From Chloroflexota bacterium (GTDB taxonomy: Bacteria > Chloroflexota > Dehalococcoidia > Lucifugimonadales > UBA3495): a stretch of 54,141 bases of DNA. The stretch covers positions 1 to 54,141 of the forward strand of contig JAPOQH010000084.1 in assembly GCA_026710825.1 (NCBI GenBank). Direction: 5' to 3'. The position numbers and the translations under genes are program-made. Shown here one piece after another: positions 29,991 through 38,222 of the stretch (its first letter is position 1; each line of letters opens with the position of its first letter). The notes under the pieces are model-generated. The model saw only the letters and a program-made list of their open reading frames with translations. It had not been told where the DNA came from and made no database searches.

Positions 29991-31094
29991 TTACCTCAAC
30001 GCTGGAATCTGTTCCCGCAGATAGTGCGTGGACCGGAATACACTGTTGACCACATAACCCTGCTCGTTGGGTGCGAAGTGAGGGTTGATGTATTCCCAAA
30101 CCACCTCACCTTCTGGGGTAACTTGGAAGATCCGGCCGAAGTGGCCTTCGGTGATGAGAGTGTTGCCGTTGGGCAATCGCCGCGCTCCGGAGATGTAAGC
30201 GCTGAAAAAGTTGAAGGGCGGATTGTCCCGGTATTCCCACACGATTTCGTTGGTTGACGTATCCACTTCAATGACCCTGGACGCAGGCAGGGGACTATGA
30301 CGGCTGTGGGAACCGTTGTCGTAGACCAGCACGTTACCGTTGTCCAGCAAGGACGGGTCGTGCTGCTGTGCCAATACGTCGTCGCCCAGTTGCCACTCAA
30401 TGTTGCCGCTGGCCTTGTCGATGATGCCGACGGTGGATATGTTCCGGAAGCTGAACATCACCCGGTTATTGGGCAGCGGAACCACCGTGTTGCCGTGGCT
30501 CCACTCGTCGCGCAGATCGTTGAACGTGATAGCGTGGCGGTCGGGGTCCAGGTGTTCGGCCGCGTGCCATTCCCAGATGCGGTTCCCGTTGGCGTCCACT
30601 TCCACCAGCACGTCCGCATACATCCCGCCAACATCGGTGCCGGGCTGACCGCCCCGGATCGTTGCCGCCTGCGCATCTTCCATCCGCTCGACCGTCATAT
30701 ACAGGCATCCGCCCGATTCGGTGCGACGCGCGTCATGGTGATGGTGCGGGTCCCGGTGCTCCCACACGATGTTGCCGTCCCAGTCGGCCTCCACCATAAT
30801 GCCGCCCTTGAACCGCTTCATCGCCTCGAATAAGTCCCAGCCGCCATCGTCGCGGACCTTGCCGCCGTAGAACAGGTTGCCGTTGGGCAGCAGGTAGCCG
30901 TAAAGGCCCGGCGGGTAGGGCATCCGCCACTGATGGGCCACCTCTCCGTTGGCGTCCAGCAGGTAAACCTCGCCGTTCCCCGACAGTGGCGCGTACAACG
31001 TGTAGCCGGGGCTGGCTTTGGACGGGTCGTGGGCCGTCAGCCCGGTGCGGGCGATGCGGCGGCGAGTTTGAGGTTGGATTTCAGGTGTTGTCAT
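29991..31094 (-). CDS. arylsulfotransferase (ASST)-like beta-propeller protein
   Basis: The 367 residues have repeated propeller-blade motifs ending in Trp-Glu patterns (GEVAHQWRM, GNIVWEHRD, GNRIWEWHA, NEIVWEYRD, GEVVWEYIN), and WSHGNTVVPLPNNR with a His at the position typical of arylsulfate sulfotransferase-like proteins. No signal peptide is visible, so it is probably cytoplasmic, unlike periplasmic AssT. It sits six bases after mtnA in the SAM-riboswitch operon. Whether it transfers sulfate or does something else for methylthio metabolism is unknown. Confidence 0.75.
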   Translation of the reverse strand: MTTPEIQPQTRRRIARTGLTAHDPSKASPGYTLYAPLSGNGEVYLLDANGEVAHQWRMPYPPGLYGYLLPNGNLFYGGKVRDDGGWDLFEAMKRFKGGIMVEADWDGNIVWEHRDPHHHHDARRTESGGCLYMTVERMEDAQAATIRGGQPGTDVGGMYADVLVEVDANGNRIWEWHAAEHLDPDRHAITFNDLRDEWSHGNTVVPLPNNRVMFSFRNISTVGIIDKASGNIEWQLGDDVLAQQHDPSLLDNGNVLVYDNGSHSRHSPLPASRVIEVDTSTNEIVWEYRDNPPFNFFSAYISGARRLPNGNTLITEGHFGRIFQVTPEGEVVWEYINPHFAPNEQGYVVNSVFRSTHYLREQIPALR

Positions 31095-31100
31095 GTCGTC

Positions 31101-32144
31101 TCAGGCGGCGTCGACCGCCATTTTCAGTGATTCGGTGTAGGGCGGACGGCACACCATGGTTTCGGTCACGATGCCTGCGATATAACGGTGCGGCGTGACG
31201 TCGAATGCAGGGTTGTACGCCTGCGTGCCTTCCGGAGCGATGGGCGTCCGACCATAACCCGTTACTTCGTGCTCCGGTCGCTCCTCGATGGCGATACTGT
31301 CGCCGTGCGCGATTGCCAGGTCCACGGTGCTGGTGGGCGCGGCGATGTAAAAGGGGATTCCGTTCTCGTGTGCCAAAACAGCCAGTGAGTAGGTACCGAT
31401 CTTGTTGGCTGTGTCCCCGTTAGCGGCAATCCGATCCGCACCCGTGATTACACAGGATACTTCGCCGCGCTGCATCAGGATTCCGGCGGCCGAGTCGGCG
31501 ACCAACGTGGCCGGGATGCCAAGCTGCTGGAACTCCCACGATGTGAGGCGCGCGCCCTGCAGCCAAGGCCTGGTCTCCGTGTTGAACACCCGGAAGCGGG
31601 ATCCGTCCTCCCAACCAGCCCGAATCACGCCCAACGCCGTCCCATATGCCGACGTGGCCAGGGCTCCCGTATTGCAGTGGGTCAACACGCCCTGTCCGTC
31701 CGGCGGCATCAGCGACTTGCCGTGCTCACCGATCCGGCGATTGATGTTCTCGTCCTCTGCCTGTATCAGCCGCGCCTCTGCCTCCAGGCGGGGCAGGATA
31801 CTACCGGGATCCGGCTCTGCATCCGCAACACGTAGCATCCGCTTTACCGCCCACCCCAAATTCACCGCGGTGGGACGGGCTGCGGCGATGTGCGCCCCGG
31901 CCTGTCGGAGCGCGCCGATGAAATGATCCCGTTCCCGCGACTGCAGTTCGGCCGCCGCGAGCACGACCGCGTAGGCGGCGGTTACTCCGATTGCCGGGGC
32001 GCCCCGGACTCGCATGTCGGTGATGGCCGAGGCGGCGGTACGGTAGTCTGTGATGGTGACCGTCGTTTGCTCGTGAGGCAAAAGCGTCTGGTCGAGCAAC
32101 TGGATACTGTTTCCAGTCCAGTTGATGGGTCTAATTTCACTCAT
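31101..32144 (-). CDS. mtnA: methylthioribose-1-phosphate isomerase
   Basis: Converts methylthioribose-1-phosphate to methylthioribulose-1-phosphate. The catalytic Cys lies in THCNTGALATSAYGTALG and the catalytic Asp in ITGADRIAANGDTANKIGTY. The start at 32144 (MSEIRPINW) gives 347 residues, the family length; the in-frame reading up to 32360 would translate the riboswitch expression platform. It is the first gene of the SAM-I controlled operon. No mtnB, mtnK or other late salvage gene is in the window. Confidence 0.95.
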   Translation of the reverse strand: MSEIRPINWTGNSIQLLDQTLLPHEQTTVTITDYRTAASAITDMRVRGAPAIGVTAAYAVVLAAAELQSRERDHFIGALRQAGAHIAAARPTAVNLGWAVKRMLRVADAEPDPGSILPRLEAEARLIQAEDENINRRIGEHGKSLMPPDGQGVLTHCNTGALATSAYGTALGVIRAGWEDGSRFRVFNTETRPWLQGARLTSWEFQQLGIPATLVADSAAGILMQRGEVSCVITGADRIAANGDTANKIGTYSLAVLAHENGIPFYIAAPTSTVDLAIAHGDSIAIEERPEHEVTGYGRTPIAPEGTQAYNPAFDVTPHRYIAGIVTETMVCRPPYTESLKMAVDAA

Positions 32145-32230
32145 AGCACCAGTTACCCGGTGTGTCGGGGATAACGCTGCGCGCCAAATAGCGTCAAAGA
32201 ATCGGCGGAGTTGGTGCTTTCCGCAAACAC

Positions 32231-32261
32231 AAAATAAAGGCTCACCCACAGCGGGAGAGCC
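32231..32261 (-). terminator. riboswitch-controlled intrinsic terminator before mtnA
   Basis: GGCTC(T)CCC and GGG(T)GAGCC (arms within 32261-32239) form a strong hairpin followed by TTTATTTT (32238-32231). It lies about 20 bases after the SAM-I aptamer and 87 before mtnA. The segment GGGGAG (32280-32275) can pair with CTCTCC in the 5' arm as an antiterminator, and overlaps the aptamer P1 strand. Confidence 0.85.
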
Positions 32262-32279
32262 CATCAAAACAGTACTCCC

Positions 32280-32421
32280 CTCATCTTTCGTCATACCGCC
32301 GACGCTGTGCCTTCGCACAATATTTCGTCGCGGGACGCCGGATTTAGCACCTGATCTCACTGGGTTAGCGAGATTGGTTGCCAGGCTTCACAGGGCCGTT
32401 CCCTCCGCCTGTCTGTATAAG
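32280..32421 (-). promoter_or_regulatory. SAM-I (S-box) riboswitch
   Basis: The 5' half holds conserved SAM-I elements in order: CTTATACAGACAGGCGGAGG, GGCCCTGTGAAGCCTGGCAA and CC, then GGTGCTAAATCC. The 3' strand ends CGAAAGATGAG, whose ATGAG pairs with the initial CTTAT to close P1. An enlarged helix (TGTGCGAAGGCACA) explains the length of 142 bases. SAM binding should stabilise P1 and let the downstream terminator form, switching off mtnA and the genes behind it. This is an established class; only the operon content is unusual. Confidence 0.93.
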
Positions 32422-32457
32422 GGTTCCAGCAGCGTATCCGGTTGTTAATCGTTACCA

Positions 32458-32486
32458 ATACTACTTTGAACGCCCGATTTTGTCAA
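32458..32486 (-). promoter_or_regulatory. sigma70-type promoter of the SAM-riboswitch operon
   Basis: TTGACA (32486-32481), a 17-base spacer and TAGTAT (32463-32458). The predicted start near 32451 is about 30 bases upstream of the aptamer. Confidence 0.75.
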
Positions 32487-32537
32487 GTTGGTTACGATTG
32501 TCGGGCCGTCTGCCGGACCATTTTCGTGCTCAACGGG

Positions 32538-33047
32538 CTATAGTTCGCATGCGTACAGGTACAGTGTCAGGCTGGTGTGCGGGAAGGCGTGGTCCTCGAC
32601 TTCGTGATAGCCCCGGCTACGCAGGAAAGCTATGGCCCCGGGCATGTGGTTGTAAGTCCACGCTACGGTCCGCGTGTACCCATATTCGCGGCAGAATGCC
32701 TCTGCATGGTCCAGCAGTTGAGAGGCTATGCCCAGGCGCCGGGCGTCGCGGCGAACCGCCAACCGACGGATCTCGGCGTCTTCCCCGGTACGTTGGTACG
32801 CCCCAATACATCCCACCGTTTCACCGTCCCGTTCCGCTACCCAGAAGTTGCTGCCCGGGTGCTCCAGGTAGCTGCGCTGAATGTCGGCCAGGTCGCGAGT
32901 CAAAGCGCCTTCGACGTAATCGTTGAAGTCCTGCCTGTCCTCGTCGGTGTGCAGGTAGCTCTGGGCAAAGTCGTCCTGTTCGTGGCTGAACACCTCACGG
33001 ACGGCCTCATAGTCTCTGGAACGGTATAGGCGAATATCGATCATCAT
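32538..33047 (-). CDS. GNAT family N-acetyltransferase
   Basis: A 169-residue GCN5-type acetyltransferase. The acetyl-CoA pyrophosphate loop is visible as RRLAVRRDARRLGIASQLL near residues 93-111, followed by the C-terminal NHMPGAIAFLRSRGYHEV that closes the fold. The substrate cannot be told. Its start overlaps the ychF stop by four bases, so the two are probably translated together. Confidence 0.88.
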   Translation of the reverse strand: MMIDIRLYRSRDYEAVREVFSHEQDDFAQSYLHTDEDRQDFNDYVEGALTRDLADIQRSYLEHPGSNFWVAERDGETVGCIGAYQRTGEDAEIRRLAVRRDARRLGIASQLLDHAEAFCREYGYTRTVAWTYNHMPGAIAFLRSRGYHEVEDHAFPHTSLTLYLYACEL

Positions 33048-34135
33048 GTATTGACCAGAAAGTTGATGATGTCACCGTCTCGGACCGGGTATGTCTTGCC
33101 CTCCGACCGCAGCCTTCCTTCTTTGCGCCCCTGGGCCATGCTTCCGCATACCGAAAAGTCGTCGTACGCGATACCTTCAGCCCGTATGAACCCCCGGGTG
33201 AAATCAGTATGGATGACGCCAGCCGCGTCCACGGCCGGCATCCCGCCAGGCACGCTCCATGCACGCACCTCGTCGTCGCCAACGGTCAGAAACGATACCA
33301 ACCCAAGCGTATGGTAACTCTCGTTGATCACCTGGCGTGTCGCGGAGTCCCCCAATTCCAGATCCGCCCGAAATTCGGCGGCCTCGTCCGCATCCATCAT
33401 AGCCAACTCCGCCTCAATTCTGGCGCTGATGTTGACCTCGCCGACCCCCTGAACCAAATTGTGATCAAGGCCAAGGTCGGCAATGCGGATGTCGTCCGCG
33501 TCTTCGTCAGTGTTGAATACGGCGATGACGTTCTTGTCGGTCAGCAGTTGATAGTTGACCAAGATTGCGCGTTCGGAGTCGGTAAACGACTGCAACCGCA
33601 CAGGAACACCGTCCTCAAGCCCGGCCCGCGCCTTTTCGACCGCATCCTTGTGCCGCACTGCGGCCGGCCGGTCGGCTGGTTTGGTCTTATGCATCTGATC
33701 GCCCAGCCGAGTCGAGGCGCGTTCCAAGACTTCCAGGTCGGCGAAAGACAACTCATTGAGCATTGTCTCCAAGTCCCGGGCCGGGTCCACGTCCCCAATG
33801 GGATGTGGAACTGCCTCGTTCGAAAAGGCCCTGACCGCGACCAAGAAGGCGGTGGCCGACTGCAATATGTTGCGGTACTTGCCGCTGATTCCCTGAGACT
33901 TCGCCATGGACTCAGGGCCGGGCAAGTCGATGTAGCGAATCTCGGCCGGAACGACTTTCCTGGGGTTGTACACCTCCGCAAGGCTGTCCAAGCGCGGGTC
34001 TGGCACCTTGACCACTCCCATGTGCATTTCAGTAGCCGATCCTGACGTTCCGCTCGCGTCGGATTTTCCCAGAGTCAGGGCGTTGAATAACGTGGTCTTA
34101 CCGGACTGGGGCAGACCGATGATTACCGTGTCCAT
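33044..34135 (-). CDS. ychF: ribosome-associated P-loop NTPase YchF
   Basis: YchF (Obg family) binds ribosomes and prefers ATP over GTP. The P-loop GLPQSGKTTLF is near residue 7, the G3 motif DLPG near 70, and the altered G4 NTDE (NxxE) near 205 explains ATP preference. A C-terminal TGS domain follows (DFTRGFIRAEGIAYDDF, RDGDIINFLVNT). At 363 residues it is full length. Its stop overlaps the GNAT start. Confidence 0.95.
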   Translation of the reverse strand: MDTVIIGLPQSGKTTLFNALTLGKSDASGTSGSATEMHMGVVKVPDPRLDSLAEVYNPRKVVPAEIRYIDLPGPESMAKSQGISGKYRNILQSATAFLVAVRAFSNEAVPHPIGDVDPARDLETMLNELSFADLEVLERASTRLGDQMHKTKPADRPAAVRHKDAVEKARAGLEDGVPVRLQSFTDSERAILVNYQLLTDKNVIAVFNTDEDADDIRIADLGLDHNLVQGVGEVNISARIEAELAMMDADEAAEFRADLELGDSATRQVINESYHTLGLVSFLTVGDDEVRAWSVPGGMPAVDAAGVIHTDFTRGFIRAEGIAYDDFSVCGSMAQGRKEGRLRSEGKTYPVRDGDIINFLVNT

Positions 34136-34254
34136 ATTTTGCTGTTTGTAGCTCCAGGATTAGGGAGTGGTTTCCGCACAAATGGGATGCCCCGGTACCG
34201 ACCAGCGGCGACGGGGCAATTGAAACCGGACCAACAACGCTAAATCGCTATCGT

Positions 34255-35430
34255 TTAGCCGGTTGCCAACACGACGGTCCCGGTCGAAGACAGCGACCCT
34301 CCAGTACCGTTTACGATGCTGGTTGCGGCCGGTTGGTCAGCGGCACCCTTGCGATGAACCTGACGGTCGCCACATTCGCCACGGAGTTGGCGTACCGCCT
34401 CGACCAGTAGGAAGCTTCCATACATGCCGGGGTGCGAATAGGACAGGCCGCCACCATTGGTGTTGAGCGCAAACTCGCCGCCCGGAGCAGTCCTTTGGTT
34501 CGCGACGAAGTCAGGACCTTCGCCGGGGCCGCAGAATCCCAACCCCTCTATGGTAACCAGAGTGGTGTAGGTGAAGGAATCGTAGATCATCGTGTGGTCG
34601 ATGTCGGCATGGGTCAGGCCGGCCCGGTCCAACGCGCGAGGGCCCGTCTCACGCGACCAGGTGGATGTGTGATTGGGCATGAAACTGATCAGGTTGTGGT
34701 CGTGGCCTTCGGCCGCCCCCAGGACCCAAACCGGCTCCTTGCGGCAGTTCTGCGCCTTTTCCGCCGTGGTCACGATAATGGCTGCGCCCGAGTCGGTCAC
34801 CAAGCAGCAATCAAACAGGTGGAAAGGCCAAGCGACCCACCTGGAATTGTGGTAGTCGTCAAACGACATTGGCGTTTCATGCATGTAAGCCATGGGATTG
34901 AGGTTAGCCCACTTGCGCGTGGAAACCGCGATTTCGGCCAATGCTTGCCGAGTTCGCTCCTCTCCGTATTCGTGCATATAGCGGGTGCAAGCCATGGCGT
35001 AGTTGATGGGCTGGCCGATCATGCCGTAGGGAGTTTCGTATTGGGCCACCGGGAGGTTCCGGTCCGCCGGGACTGGCACGCGGGTGGACCGTCCGGCTTG
35101 ACCGTGGGTGATAAGGACCGTGTCGCAATATCCAGCGCGAATCGCTGCCGCCGCATGTGCGACGTGAATGACGAAGGACGATCCGCCCACTGACGTGTTG
35201 TCAGTGAACGATGGCTGCAAACCGAAATATTCAGCGGTAACCAGAGTGCTGAAACCTGCAGTCATCAGGCCATTGACATCCGACATAGACAGACCGGCAT
35301 CCTCCAACGCGTTGTGCGCGGCTTCCGCGTGGTGCTGGAGCGAGGATTTGTCGGGCACCGTGCCCATGACGTCGGATTCTGCGACGCCAACAATTGCGAT
35401 GTCGCGTTCGCGGTTTGCGGTACTGGCCAT
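34255..35430 (-). CDS. SCP2-type thiolase-like protein lacking the catalytic cysteine
   Basis: The 391 residues follow the lipid-transfer (SCP2) thiolase fold: RDIAIVGVAESD at the start, HAAAAIRAGYCDTVLI, and GGGLSYSHPGMYGSFL near the end with the conserved His. The nucleophile region reads NTSVGGSSF near residue 84, with Ser where thiolases have Cys, and the C-terminal Cys-rich GGG loop reads VNGTGGSLS. Such proteins may act as acyl-binding or scaffold partners, often with a DUF35 OB-fold protein, which is not seen here. Confidence 0.8.
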   Translation of the reverse strand: MASTANRERDIAIVGVAESDVMGTVPDKSSLQHHAEAAHNALEDAGLSMSDVNGLMTAGFSTLVTAEYFGLQPSFTDNTSVGGSSFVIHVAHAAAAIRAGYCDTVLITHGQAGRSTRVPVPADRNLPVAQYETPYGMIGQPINYAMACTRYMHEYGEERTRQALAEIAVSTRKWANLNPMAYMHETPMSFDDYHNSRWVAWPFHLFDCCLVTDSGAAIIVTTAEKAQNCRKEPVWVLGAAEGHDHNLISFMPNHTSTWSRETGPRALDRAGLTHADIDHTMIYDSFTYTTLVTIEGLGFCGPGEGPDFVANQRTAPGGEFALNTNGGGLSYSHPGMYGSFLLVEAVRQLRGECGDRQVHRKGAADQPAATSIVNGTGGSLSSTGTVVLATG

Positions 35431-35617
35431 AGGTTCACTCCAGTGGTCGATTCGTTAGTTTATCGGCCCAAGGATGGTACAACATTACTCGTCGCCCGAC
35501 AAATATCGCGCCGCCGCTGGCTCAGTCCGGTCAACTTGCCAGATGCCCATAGCGCTATGCGATCCCCTCAAGCGTGGCTACCCACTTGCCGCGAAACGGA
35601 GAGGCACGACGACCGTG

Positions 35618-35626
35618 TGCTAAAAT
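35618..35626 (+). promoter_or_regulatory. extended -10 promoter of the EVE gene
   Basis: TGcTAAAAT fits the extended -10 form; the expected start near 35633 leaves about 35 bases before the EVE start codon. The -35 region is not recognisable. Confidence 0.4.
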
Positions 35627-35669
35627 GCGCTTAATTCCGGATGCTGGATCCATTAACTCGGGTATGGGT

Positions 35670-36434
35670 ATGCCGCATAACTTTTGGATGATTAATTGCA
35701 ACAAGCAGAATTTCAAAATCACTGAGCATTTGGGCTTCACCCAACAGGGGCTGAAGGCTGAATATCGGCGCAAAGTGCAACGAGTTGAACCAGGGGACCG
35801 CATCATTTTTTACGTGAGCGGAGATCGCGTGTTCACCGCCACGGCCACCGTGACCAAGTCATACGAAGAAGTTCGGTCCACTCCATGGGTCAAGGAAGGA
35901 AAGACGCCCTGGCCCTACCGGATTGAGATCAAACCTGACGTGATTCTCTCCGACGAGCAATACATCGACGCCGGGCTCATCGCCTATCGCCTGGAATACC
36001 TACGGAAGTGGCCTCCGGAAGACTGGCACCTGGCATTCCAGGGGAACCTGCATCTGCTTTCCAAGGGAGACTTCTTCCTCCTCGAGACGGAGATGCTGAA
36101 ACTGCGGGATGGGCGCGATGCGGCGCTACGCAGGGTTGACACCGAGTTGGCTGTCGAAGCAGAACGGACAAATTCTCAACGAGAACGCCGCCGCCGCAAC
36201 GCGGAGAGAGAGCCGGCAAGATCTTCCAGGGCGCGCAACGCCAACCCGCTCGGTGGGACAGACCGACCCCAGGAAGTTCTGCCGGTCGCATCCGAAGCCC
36301 CTGACCAGGTTATTGAACCTCAACCGCCGCCGGCAGCAGGACGAGAACGATCGAGCAGTCGCAGTCGCCGATCCCATGGGAAAGGCCGCAACCGACCCCG
36401 GCCCGAAAATCCGACCAAGTTCGACAACGACTAG
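35670..36434 (+). CDS. EVE-domain protein with basic low-complexity tail
   Basis: The EVE domain is a PUA-like fold that binds modified bases in nucleic acids. Residues 1-150 carry the domain: PHNFWMINC at the start, VQRVEPGDRIIFYVSGDRVF, and a WPYRIEIKPDVIL segment. From about residue 160 the protein becomes Arg/Pro/Ser-rich and disordered (RSSSRSRRSHGKGRNRPRP), likely RNA-binding. I chose ATG 35670; ATG 35664 is two codons upstream. Total length is 254 residues. Its stop shares CTAG with the convergent queG stop. Confidence 0.8.
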   Translation: MPHNFWMINCNKQNFKITEHLGFTQQGLKAEYRRKVQRVEPGDRIIFYVSGDRVFTATATVTKSYEEVRSTPWVKEGKTPWPYRIEIKPDVILSDEQYIDAGLIAYRLEYLRKWPPEDWHLAFQGNLHLLSKGDFFLLETEMLKLRDGRDAALRRVDTELAVEAERTNSQRERRRRNAEREPARSSRARNANPLGGTDRPQEVLPVASEAPDQVIEPQPPPAAGRERSSSRSRRSHGKGRNRPRPENPTKFDND

Positions 36435-37603
36435 CGCTCGCCAATTTCGCCTAACGCCAGTCGGATCTCCTCGGAAACTGCCGGGTCGTCCGTTGAAAGG
36501 GAAGCGGCCTCGAGCGCCCTTTGAGCATCGGCGCCGCCGATCCGACCCAACGCCCAGGCAGCATGTTGCCTGGTCAGTGATGAAGCCGTTTCCAGCGCCC
36601 AGATCAGCGCAGGCGTTGCGGACTTGTCGCGGAGGTTACCGAGTGCGACGCAGGCGTTGCGTTGCATCCCCTGCCACTTGGCACGCATCATGGGCGTGCC
36701 GGAGAACCGCTGCCGAAATTCGCCTTCGGTCATGCTCAACAATTCAATCAGATCCAATCCCGTCAAGTCCTGCCTGCCGAAGTTTGGATCCGACGTTGCC
36801 TTAGCCTTGCGGTTGACGGGACATACCTCCTGGCAGATGTCGCATCCGAAAACCCAAGTACCCATGGCTGCGCGAAGCTCTCGCGGTATGGCTCCCTTGT
36901 GCTCGATGGTCAGATAACTGATGCACCGCCGATTATCCACCACGTAAGGAGCAACGATCGCGTTGGTGGGACACGACGGTATGCAAAGCGAACATTGTCC
37001 GCATGTCTTGGACAGTGACCGGTCGGGTTCCAACTCCAGGTTAGTCACAATCTGACCCAGCAGCAGCCAAGAACCAAGGACAGGGCTCAGCACATTGCCA
37101 TTCTTGCCAAACCATCCCAGCCCCGATCGAACCGCCGCCGCCCTATCCAGCATGGGACCGTCGTCCACGAACCAGCGTGCGCCAAGATCCCCATCGGACC
37201 GTTGTAAAGCGGGATGCTCGGACAGGTCTATGACGAGTTTACGCATCCGGCGCTTCATCAGGCGATGATAGTCGCGTCCCTGCGCATATCTGGCTACCCG
37301 ACCAGAATGGGATTCCTCCTCGTCGCTCTGCCCCGGGTAATAGTTGAGACCGAGTGAAATTATTGAACGAGCGCCCGGTAGCAGATGTTCCGGATCTGTC
37401 CCGTGTTGGACGCGGAGTTTGGTGAACCATGGCAACCCGTCCATCAATCCATCGTCGATCCGTCGGAAGGCAATTTCCCGGTCGACATCGAACGCGGACG
37501 CATCGGTGACCGCGACCAAGTCGAACCCTGCCTCAAGCGCCAGACGGTCGATCACCTGACGGGGCGACTCTGAGTTGATGCCGTAGATCTCAGATGCGCT
37601 CAC
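36431..37603 (-). CDS. queG: epoxyqueuosine reductase
   Basis: Catalyses the last step of queuosine formation in tRNA, reducing epoxyqueuosine with a cobalamin cofactor. Two 4Fe-4S motifs are complete: CGQCSLCIPSCP near residue 195 and CDICQEVCP near 250. VDDGPMLDRAAAVRSGLGW is a family motif. HEAT-like repeats fill the C-terminus (RQHAAWALGRIGG). At 390 residues it is full length. Its start overlaps the dUTPase-like gene by four bases. Confidence 0.95.
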   Translation of the reverse strand: MSASEIYGINSESPRQVIDRLALEAGFDLVAVTDASAFDVDREIAFRRIDDGLMDGLPWFTKLRVQHGTDPEHLLPGARSIISLGLNYYPGQSDEEESHSGRVARYAQGRDYHRLMKRRMRKLVIDLSEHPALQRSDGDLGARWFVDDGPMLDRAAAVRSGLGWFGKNGNVLSPVLGSWLLLGQIVTNLELEPDRSLSKTCGQCSLCIPSCPTNAIVAPYVVDNRRCISYLTIEHKGAIPRELRAAMGTWVFGCDICQEVCPVNRKAKATSDPNFGRQDLTGLDLIELLSMTEGEFRQRFSGTPMMRAKWQGMQRNACVALGNLRDKSATPALIWALETASSLTRQHAAWALGRIGGADAQRALEAASLSTDDPAVSEEIRLALGEIGER

Positions 37604-38139
37604 TGGTTTTCGTTCTGATAACGCCCGCGATAACCTTCCAGATCTTCCGCATCAAGATACATGAAAACCAATTGGGCAATCCGGGCGTCCTGTTGGATCC
37701 TGAAGCCCTGCGGATGATGAACGGTCATCAACGCTTGTGAGCGACCCGAATACCCGGCGTCCCAAACCGCGGTGTGGATGGACACGCCCGCTCGCAGGAG
37801 GCTGGAACGAGGTCGGGCCAGCGCCATGATGTGGCGTGGCAAGTGTACTGTTTCGTTGAATGTGATCAAATATGCACCTGGTTTGAGATGCATCCAACGA
37901 TCTGGACCAAACGGGATTTCGGCACTTTCGGGCAGCGCCCGATCATCGTCGGACAGTCCGATGCTCCCGGGGCCAGAACTCCGAGGGTAGGTGGAGATGG
38001 ACCGAACAGTTATATCAAAACCATTGGGTTGAAGCTGGCGTTCCAGGTCTTGGTACTGCTCCACCAACGGAGGGTCGCCGGCCACGAGGCCGGCAATAGT
38101 CGCACGGCTGAGAATGCCAGTGCGATTCAGGGATTCCAC
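37600..38139 (-). CDS. dUTPase-like protein of the dCTP deaminase/dUTPase family
   Basis: Keeps dUTP low and supplies dUMP. The 179 residues contain the family motifs ARPRSSLLRAGVSIHTAVWD, DAGYSGRSQALMTVHHPQG and RIQQDARIAQLVF. In true dCTP deaminases a catalytic Glu follows the GWSG motif (as in CIVLE); here the sequence is GYSGRSQALM with no Glu, which resembles archaeal-type dUTPases. Automated annotation may name it dcd. It is co-translated with queG. Confidence 0.75.
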   Translation of the reverse strand: MESLNRTGILSRATIAGLVAGDPPLVEQYQDLERQLQPNGFDITVRSISTYPRSSGPGSIGLSDDDRALPESAEIPFGPDRWMHLKPGAYLITFNETVHLPRHIMALARPRSSLLRAGVSIHTAVWDAGYSGRSQALMTVHHPQGFRIQQDARIAQLVFMYLDAEDLEGYRGRYQNENQ

Positions 38140-38222
38140 TACAATATCATTCCAAAAATGAAATGCCCGCCGTGCCGGATAAATCGGGTCAACGGCGGGC
38201 CAATCGATGCCTGTACTTCGGA

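Noticed and set aside
32145..32360. Longer mtnA reading frame
   Set aside because: It would translate through the terminator and aptamer; the ATG at 32144 gives the standard length.
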